Of a stretch of DNA of 43,266 nt, positions 38,578-43,266 are shown in pieces (positions within the stretch are counted from its first letter, which is position 1; each line of letters opens with the position of its first letter). Both the position numbers and the translations under genes were made by a program. Under the pieces are notes generated by a model that was not told the origin of the DNA, searched no databases, and worked only from the letters and a program-made list of their open reading frames with translations. The stretch is taken from the NCBI GenBank assembly GCA_016929905.1, contig JAFGHX010000472.1:1-43266 (forward strand). The letters run 5' to 3'. The DNA is from Kiritimatiellia bacterium. GTDB taxonomy: Bacteria > Verrucomicrobiota > Kiritimatiellia > JAFGHX01.

Positions 38578-39828
38578 TTACTCATAGCGCAACGCCTCGA
38601 CGGGGTTCATGCGGGCGGCGCGTATGGCGGGCGTCATCCCGAACACGAGCCCGACCACCCAGGCGACGGCGATCGATACGAAGACGGCGAACGGAGTGAT
38701 GATGCCCGGCCATTTCGTCCAGTAGGAGGCGGCGGGCACGCAGATGAACCCGAGCGCGCAGCCCAGGATGCCGCCGAGACTGGTGAGGGTGACCGTCTCG
38801 ATCAGGAACTGAAGCAGGATGTCGGCCTTCTTCGCGCCGACGGCGCGGCGGATCCCGATTTCGGGGATTCGTTCGGTGACGATGGCGAGCATGATGTTCA
38901 TGATGCCGATCCCGCCGACAATGAGCGAGATGGCGGCGATCGTCACGAGTACCAGGTTCAGGATGCGCTGGGTGCGCTGCTTGCTGCGCAGGATATCGAG
39001 CGGCACGGTGATGGCGTAATCGGGGTCTTCGTGGTTGATCTGGAGCGTACGGCGCACGAGCGCGGCGGTGGCCGGGATGGCCGTTTCGTCGGCCACGTGG
39101 ACGACCAGTTGGCCGATATCGGTCTTGGTGAATGCCATGCCGCCGCTTTCGCGCTTGATTGTCGTCGTGCCGAACGCGGCTTTGGCCGTGCGGTAGGGCA
39201 GCAGCGTCAGGTCCGTGGAGCGGCGTGAGGAGATGCGCACGATGCCGACCACGTCGAAATAGTCGCGCCCGATTTTGACCTTGTCGCCCACGCCGCCGCC
39301 GAACGCCCGGACCGACTGCGCGACGGTCTCGCTCAAGACCGCCACGCGGTGCCCGGCATGGTTGTCCAGGTCGGAGAGCAAGCGGCCCTTCACCAGTTCG
39401 GTCGAGAACAGGCGGAAATAGTCCGGCGCCACGCCGAGGGTGTGGCTGTCGATCCGTTCGCCTTTGTAGTAGACGTTCTGTTTCACGAGGTGCGCGGTGC
39501 TCAGGCGGGCGTGCCCGCACACGGCGGCGGTTTGGACCGCGTCGCGTTCCGTGAGGCCGTAATGCAGGACGTGGTATTGCCCCTGCGTCGCCGGTTGGGC
39601 CGGGCGCACATCGGTCGGGCGTACGGAATCGACGATGATGTTCCGCAGGCCGAGCCCCTCGATTTCCCGCAGCACGGTGCGCTGTGCGCCTTCCCCGATC
39701 CCCAGCATCGTGATGACGGCGGCCACTCCGAACACCACGCCCAGCAGGGTGAGCGTGGATCGGAGCTTGTGGCGCAGGAGGTTGGACGCCCCGTCGCCCA
39801 TCAACTCGAGCATCCACAGCGGATTCAC
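38578..39828 (-). CDS. MacB-type ABC transporter permease
   Basis: A 416-aa permease of the MacB/FtsX type. Helix 1 lies at about 20-45 after a short cytoplasmic start (S-T-L-T-L-L-G-V-V-F-G-V-A-A-V), then a periplasmic domain of about 230 residues, then three C-terminal helices with the coupling segment R-I-P-E-I-G-I-R-R-A-V-G-A-K-K. GTG at 39828 follows GGAGGA and overlaps the ATPase stop by four bases (GTGA). In E. coli the permease and ATPase are one polypeptide; here they are separate genes, the usual form in many bacteria. It is probably part of a tripartite pump or lipoprotein/glycan exporter with the MacA-like protein. Confidence 0.88.
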   Translation of the reverse strand: MNPLWMLELMGDGASNLLRHKLRSTLTLLGVVFGVAAVITMLGIGEGAQRTVLREIEGLGLRNIIVDSVRPTDVRPAQPATQGQYHVLHYGLTERDAVQTAAVCGHARLSTAHLVKQNVYYKGERIDSHTLGVAPDYFRLFSTELVKGRLLSDLDNHAGHRVAVLSETVAQSVRAFGGGVGDKVKIGRDYFDVVGIVRISSRRSTDLTLLPYRTAKAAFGTTTIKRESGGMAFTKTDIGQLVVHVADETAIPATAALVRRTLQINHEDPDYAITVPLDILRSKQRTQRILNLVLVTIAAISLIVGGIGIMNIMLAIVTERIPEIGIRRAVGAKKADILLQFLIETVTLTSLGGILGCALGFICVPAASYWTKWPGIITPFAVFVSIAVAWVVGLVFGMTPAIRAARMNPVEALRYE

Positions 39829-40496
39829 CGGGAGACATCCTCCTCTATCCGGCCGTCCGATATGCGTACGATGCGAGGAATACGGTTCGCGATGGCCGGG
39901 TCGTGGGTGATCACAACGAAAGTCCGGCCCTGCGCGTGGAGGTTTGCGAAGATGTCAAAAATCTCGGATCCCGTCTTCGAGTCGAGGTTGCCGGTGGGTT
40001 CGTCGGCGAGCACGAGGTCGGGGTCCGTAACCAGCGCGCGCGCGATGGCCGTACGCTGGCACTCGCCGCCGGAAAGCTGGGGGGGCATGTGATCGATTCG
40101 GTGCAGGAGCTGGACTTGTTCGAGGCACCGCCGTGCCCGGCGCCGGCGGACGCGCGGCGGCCTATGCTGATAGAACAGCGGCAGCTCGACATTCTCGATG
40201 ACCGAGAGCTGCGGAATGAGGTGGAAGGCCTGGAAGATGAAGCCGATGGTCTGCCCCCGGATTTCCGAGAGCTGATCATCGCTCAGCGTGCTCATGTCCC
40301 GGTCCCGAAAATGGAGCGTGCCGGTCGTGGGCCGGTCAAGCAGCCCCAGGATGTAGAGCAGCGTGGATTTGCCCGACCCGGACGCCCCGAGGATGCCGAC
40401 GTATTCGTTGGCCCGAATATCCAGGTCGACCCCCCGCAGAACCGTGAGGCCGCCGCCGACCGGGAAGGTCTTGGTCGCATGGCGCAGGCGAATCAA
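39825..40496 (-). CDS. ABC transporter ATPase, MacB/LolD type
   Basis: A 223-aa ATPase. Walker A is G-A-S-G-S-G-K-S-T at about 37-45, the Q-loop is I-F-Q-A-F-H-L-I-P-Q, the signature is L-S-G-G-E-C-Q-R, and Walker B is L-V-L-A-D-E-P-T-G-N-L-D; the switch histidine is in V-I-T-H-D. This is the LolD/MacB subgroup. The start is TTG at 40496, which overlaps the MacA stop (TTGA) and has a strong GGGAGGG purine run; no better ATG begins the first strand. It forms the energy unit for the permease downstream. Confidence 0.9.
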   Translation of the reverse strand: MIRLRHATKTFPVGGGLTVLRGVDLDIRANEYVGILGASGSGKSTLLYILGLLDRPTTGTLHFRDRDMSTLSDDQLSEIRGQTIGFIFQAFHLIPQLSVIENVELPLFYQHRPPRVRRRRARRCLEQVQLLHRIDHMPPQLSGGECQRTAIARALVTDPDLVLADEPTGNLDSKTGSEIFDIFANLHAQGRTFVVITHDPAIANRIPRIVRISDGRIEEDVSR

Positions 40497-41944
40497 TCCT
40501 CTTCCCTCCCCTCCTCCTTCTCGGCGGGCTTCGCAAGATGGACCTGGGTGTCGGCCGCCACCCCCTCCAGGATCTCCACGTGCGTCATGGAGGCTTTTCC
40601 GATGGTGACTTCCGCTTTCTCGCCGGTCGGCCCGACGGGATAGACGAAGAAACGGTCTTCTTCCCGGAACACCGCCTGCACGGGCAGATACCGCGTCCGT
40701 TCGATGGTCTCGGTCGTGATCTCGGCGTCACAGGAAAAGCCGGGCCTGAGGTCCGCGCCGTCATGCAGTTCGATCGCCACACGGAACTCCTTAACGTCCA
40801 CCCCGCCCCAGCGGCTCTGTTCGTTGGCCACTTCGGCGACCTGACTGACCGTGCCGGGGAAGTACTTCTCCGGTACGGCTTCCACCGAAACCGCCGCCTG
40901 CTGTCCCTCGCGCACGTATTGGATCTGGGCTTCCGGCACGTTGACGACGGCCTGCATGGCGGACCGGTCCGGAATCGTCATCAGGACCTGGCCGCGGTAG
41001 ACGCGCCCGCCGACCACGATTTCGCCGCGTCGCCACGGGTTGTCGGGGTCTCCGTACGTCACGACCCCGTCGGTAGGCGCCTGGACCTCGTAGGCATTCA
41101 GAAGCTCGCGTTCCCGGTCGAGTTCGAACTGCGTACGTTCCACGCGCCGCTTGGCCGCCTCCAGCGCCTGGGTCTTGTTTTTCAGGAGGGTCTCGCTGCG
41201 TTTACGGGTCTTCTCCAATTCCGTCTCGGCCTTGGCCAGCGCGTTTTCGACCTGCGCTTTTTTCAAGGGCAGCGTGTAGTCCTGCAACAGCCTGATCTCG
41301 ATTTCCGCCGTCTCGAGTGCCACCTGGCAGGCCTCCACGGCCATGCGTTCTTCCTCCACCTGGTCTTCGGTGATGAACCCTTCCTTGAGCAGGTCGGGCA
41401 TCTCCGCGTAGCGCCGCTTGCGTCTTGCCAGTTCGCTGGCCGCGGTCTTTACCCGCAGTTCCGCCTGGCGACGTTCCATCGGGTCGTCGCCTTCGAGAAA
41501 CTTCTCCTGTTGCATGCGGGCGGACTCCACCGCCTGCTCGGCCTGTTTCAGGTTGGTCGCATTGTCGAGCTGCTGGATCTCGAGGTCGGTCCGGTTGCTG
41601 TCGAGCTGCGTCTGATGGTCGGTGAGCCGGTGTTCGAGATCCATGATGCGCTGCTCGATCTCGTCGGTGTTGAACCGTGCGATCGCCTGCCCGTTTGTGA
41701 CCCGGCTGCCTTCGGGCGCCAGAAAGGTGATTTCGACCGACCGTCTTATCTGGGGTTTGATCTTGTTCGGCTTGATGGCCTGGATTTCACCGGAGCCCCG
41801 GACCGTGATGGTCAATGGGCCCTCCTGCACGGCCGCGACGAGGATGGAGGAGTCCGGCGGCGTCGCACGCCGGCGCGGGCAGGAGACGAACAGAACGATG
41901 GCCGCCAGCAAGACCGCGCCGGCGACAAGGAACGTCTTCTTCAT
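40493..41944 (-). CDS. MacA-like periplasmic adaptor (HlyD/RND membrane fusion family)
   Basis: A 483-aa membrane fusion protein. Residues 1-22 are a signal anchor ending in F-V-S-C, close to but not a perfect lipobox. A lipoyl/barrel-sandwich half follows, then a long coiled coil (about 95-300, heavy in E, K, R, Q and L), the second lipoyl half (Y-E-V-Q-A-P-T-D-G-V-V) and beta-barrel domains to the end, closing with a very acidic tail E-K-E-E-G-R-E-E-D. The ATG at 41944 overlaps the HD gene stop (ATGA). It bridges the inner-membrane ABC pair to an outer-membrane channel encoded elsewhere. The coiled coil is long for a MacA. Confidence 0.85.
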   Translation of the reverse strand: MKKTFLVAGAVLLAAIVLFVSCPRRRATPPDSSILVAAVQEGPLTITVRGSGEIQAIKPNKIKPQIRRSVEITFLAPEGSRVTNGQAIARFNTDEIEQRIMDLEHRLTDHQTQLDSNRTDLEIQQLDNATNLKQAEQAVESARMQQEKFLEGDDPMERRQAELRVKTAASELARRKRRYAEMPDLLKEGFITEDQVEEERMAVEACQVALETAEIEIRLLQDYTLPLKKAQVENALAKAETELEKTRKRSETLLKNKTQALEAAKRRVERTQFELDRERELLNAYEVQAPTDGVVTYGDPDNPWRRGEIVVGGRVYRGQVLMTIPDRSAMQAVVNVPEAQIQYVREGQQAAVSVEAVPEKYFPGTVSQVAEVANEQSRWGGVDVKEFRVAIELHDGADLRPGFSCDAEITTETIERTRYLPVQAVFREEDRFFVYPVGPTGEKAEVTIGKASMTHVEILEGVAADTQVHLAKPAEKEEGREED

Positions 41945-42534
41945 TCGCAGAGGAAACCCTTCCGGACGGATTCTTCGACCAGGCGCTTCGCGTATTCCCA
42001 GAGTGCGGGCGAGCCCTGCTCGATCGCCCTGTTCCGGTCCAGCACGTCCTTTTTCCGGACCCCGTGTTTGCGCCAGGCGGCGCCGCGTGTCTGATAATTG
42101 TGGAGCATGGGGTGCAGCCGGTCAAGTGCCCCGGCGAACCGGGCTTCGGGCGTGCGGCCGGCCTCGAACTCGTCCCAGAGCGCCCTGACTTCCGGGCCCT
42201 GTTCGTGAGGGAGCATGGCAAACAGGCGGTCCGCGGCTTTCTGTTCGCGGGCGGCTTTGTCGCGGTTGCCCGCCTTGTCGTAGCAGAAGGTGTCGCCCGC
42301 GTCGATTTCCACCAGATCGTGGATGAGCAGCATTTTGAGTACGCGCAGCGTATCGAGCTGTTGCTCGGCCGCATGTTCCGACAGCAGAATGGCCATGAGG
42401 GCCAGGTGCCACGAGTGTTCGGCGTCGTTTTCGTAGCGGGAGGCATCCATGAGCAGTGTCTGGCGGAACACGTGCTTGAGCTTGTCGATTTCGATCAGGA
42501 AGCGCATCTGCTGTTCGAGCCGGTCAGGGTTCAT
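41941..42534 (-). CDS. HD-domain phosphohydrolase (YfbR/5'-nucleotidase-like)
   Basis: A 197-aa protein with an HD metal site: H in A-E-H-S-W-H, the H-D pair in L-I-H-D-L-V-E-I-D and D in the later helices. The pattern matches the YfbR/HDDC2-type 5'-deoxynucleotidases. The ATG at 42534 starts the first helix; the frame is open far upstream, but there the sequence is unlike the family. It is the first gene of the operon and overlaps the MacA-like gene by four bases, though no functional link to the exporter is known. Confidence 0.82.
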   Translation of the reverse strand: MNPDRLEQQMRFLIEIDKLKHVFRQTLLMDASRYENDAEHSWHLALMAILLSEHAAEQQLDTLRVLKMLLIHDLVEIDAGDTFCYDKAGNRDKAAREQKAADRLFAMLPHEQGPEVRALWDEFEAGRTPEARFAGALDRLHPMLHNYQTRGAAWRKHGVRKKDVLDRNRAIEQGSPALWEYAKRLVEESVRKGFLCE

Positions 42535-42661
42535 CGTGAATGCCCCCAGGGCGGCGCCCCGGTTGTGCCCGCCGCGCCGCGTCCGTCGTCTTGCCGTCCC
42601 TGCGCCGCGCGACACCTGGCGCCATCGCACCCGCCTGTCCCGTTGCCTGTGACGCCCGGAA

Positions 42662-42690
42662 AGCATAAGGGAACCGCGGTGGCGGGTCAA
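42662..42690 (-). promoter_or_regulatory. promoter of the HD-MacA-MacB operon
   Basis: On the minus strand TTGACC (42685-42690), a 17-bp spacer and TATGCT (42662-42667) lie about 130 bp before the HD gene ATG. A good sigma70-type match in a gap otherwise without signals. Confidence 0.65.
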
Positions 42691-42892
42691 TGGTGGATGG
42701 ACGGCAAGAGGCGCCGCATGCGTTTGCATCGGCGGCTCTGCCCGAGCCGGGCCGCAGGATTCGCTTCTGTATTCAGTCTTGCGAGGAAGGCCCGAAGATC
42801 CAGTACGCGTGTTCGGTATAGGGTGATCCCGCAAAAGCGACCCCCTGCCGGACGAGCGGTCTTCTGTCCCGCACGGGATCGTGACTGGCGGC

Positions 42893-42921
42893 TTGATGCG
42901 GCCTTCTTCAGTCTGTAATAT
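42893..42921 (+). promoter_or_regulatory. promoter of the DegT-family gene
   Basis: TTGATG (42893-42898), a 17-bp spacer and TAATAT (42916-42921), with a TG immediately before the -10. The start site would fall near 42928, giving a leader of about 60 bases. The rest of the 456-bp gap 42535-42990 shows no gene. Confidence 0.6.
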
Positions 42922-42990
42922 CCTGCCGTGAACGGGCCGGGCGGCCGCAGAGGGGTTCCGGCCGCCGCCGGCCGGACGCAGGACGCATCT

Positions 42991-43266
42991 GTGAAAGAAA
43001 CGTGGCAGAAGCGGGAGCGGTTTCTGGTATTCGGGGAACCCGATATCGGGGAACCCGAGATCCGGGAAGTGATCGAGACGCTGCGAAGCTGCTGGATCGG
43101 GACGGGGCCGAGGGTGGCGCGGTTTGAGAGCGAGTTCGGCCGTTACAAGGGAGTCGAGCACGTGGCCGCCGTCAGCTCATGCACGGCGGCGCTTCACCTG
43201 AGCATGCTGGCAGCCGAACTGGAGCCGGGCGCCGAAGTCATCACGACTCCGCTCACGTTCTGTGCG
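42991..43266 (+). CDS. DegT/DnrJ/EryC1-type aminotransferase, 5' part
   Basis: The first 92 codons of a gene cut by the window edge. The residues F-G-E-P-D-I-G-E-P-E-I, I-G-T-G-P-R-V-A-R-F-E-S-E-F, A-V-S-S-C-T-A-A-L-H-L-S-M and P-L-T-F-C-A match the N-terminus of the DegT sugar aminotransferases, which make amino sugars for cell-surface glycans. The cofactor lysine lies beyond the window. Start: GTG at 42991 with AGGA upstream; a GTG at 42928 is in frame but sits at the likely transcription start. With gmd in the region a GDP-perosamine synthase is one possibility, not more than that. Confidence 0.85.
   Translation, partial: MKETWQKRERFLVFGEPDIGEPEIREVIETLRSCWIGTGPRVARFESEFGRYKGVEHVAAVSSCTAALHLSMLAAELEPGAEVITTPLTFCA

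Noticed and set aside
42928..42990. Earlier GTG start of the DegT-family gene at 42928
   Set aside because: It coincides with the predicted transcription start, and the extra residues are glycine/arginine-rich and unlike the family.
1..43266. tRNA or rRNA genes
   Set aside because: I looked for T-arm-like GGTTCGAATC words and rRNA signatures on both strands and found none that fit a cloverleaf or an rRNA segment.

Overview
This window is high-GC, densely coded bacterial DNA, read here as one piece of a chromosome. The gene content points to a Gram-negative member of the PVC group, most like Kiritimatiellota/Lentisphaerota. The signs are secreted right-handed beta-helix proteins, a GH106-like and a DUF4091 glycoside hydrolase, an ECF sigma/FecR pair, lipoproteins, a MacAB-like exporter and Mur enzymes. 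This placement is an inference from gene families, not from a marker tree.

Layout. 1-1.5 kb: two toxin-antitoxin (TA) pairs (AbrB/PIN and Phd/PIN), then a Coa1-family membrane protein. 2-11.2 kb: a polysaccharide block. A 5'-truncated, frameshifted GH106-like pseudogene is followed by a minus-strand operon (ECF sigma, FecR-like anti-sigma, secreted beta-helix protein), and an intact GH106-like enzyme is transcribed divergently from that operon. 11.3-13.5 kb: an unknown 237-aa protein, a VOC protein and a DUF218 protein. 13.6-14.9 kb: a RAYT transposase remnant and a CopG-type/PIN TA pair, enclosed by imperfect inverted repeats. 15-18.1 kb: a second beta-helix protein, a 12-bp minisatellite and a radical SAM protein. 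18.4-24.2 kb: core metabolism and translation (class I aldolase, rplM-rpsI, argB-argD-argG). 24.6-31.2 kb: UDP-sugar dehydrogenase, DUF4091 hydrolase, lipoprotein, DUF4177, Nif3-like protein and a methyltransferase with a large C-terminal extension. 31.2-32.6 kb: small membrane protein, deaminase, and rpsU, a 57-aa S21 gene with its own promoter and terminator. 32.8-37 kb: TIM-barrel protein, gmd, a GDP-sugar reductase/epimerase and a flippase-like membrane protein, which look like surface-glycan biosynthesis. 37-42.5 kb: a MurC-family ligase, then an HD phosphohydrolase-MacA-MacB-type operon. The right edge cuts a DegT-family aminotransferase.

Translational coupling is very common: at least ten gene junctions overlap by four bases (ATGA, GTGA or TTGA). 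The most unusual non-coding content is intergenic. Arrays of 7-bp units (GGTCGAA-like on one side, TTCGACC-like on the other) recur at three loci in inverted arrangement, each with a TCCGTGAC core, and simpler heptad runs occur at two more places. One array is split by a structured, about 170-bp MITE-like element with near-perfect ends and a possible 9-bp target duplication. Other repeats are a 13-copy 12-bp array, a 6-copy 10-bp array, and long hairpins that contain the stop codons of their neighbouring genes. I saw no tRNA, rRNA or CRISPR array.
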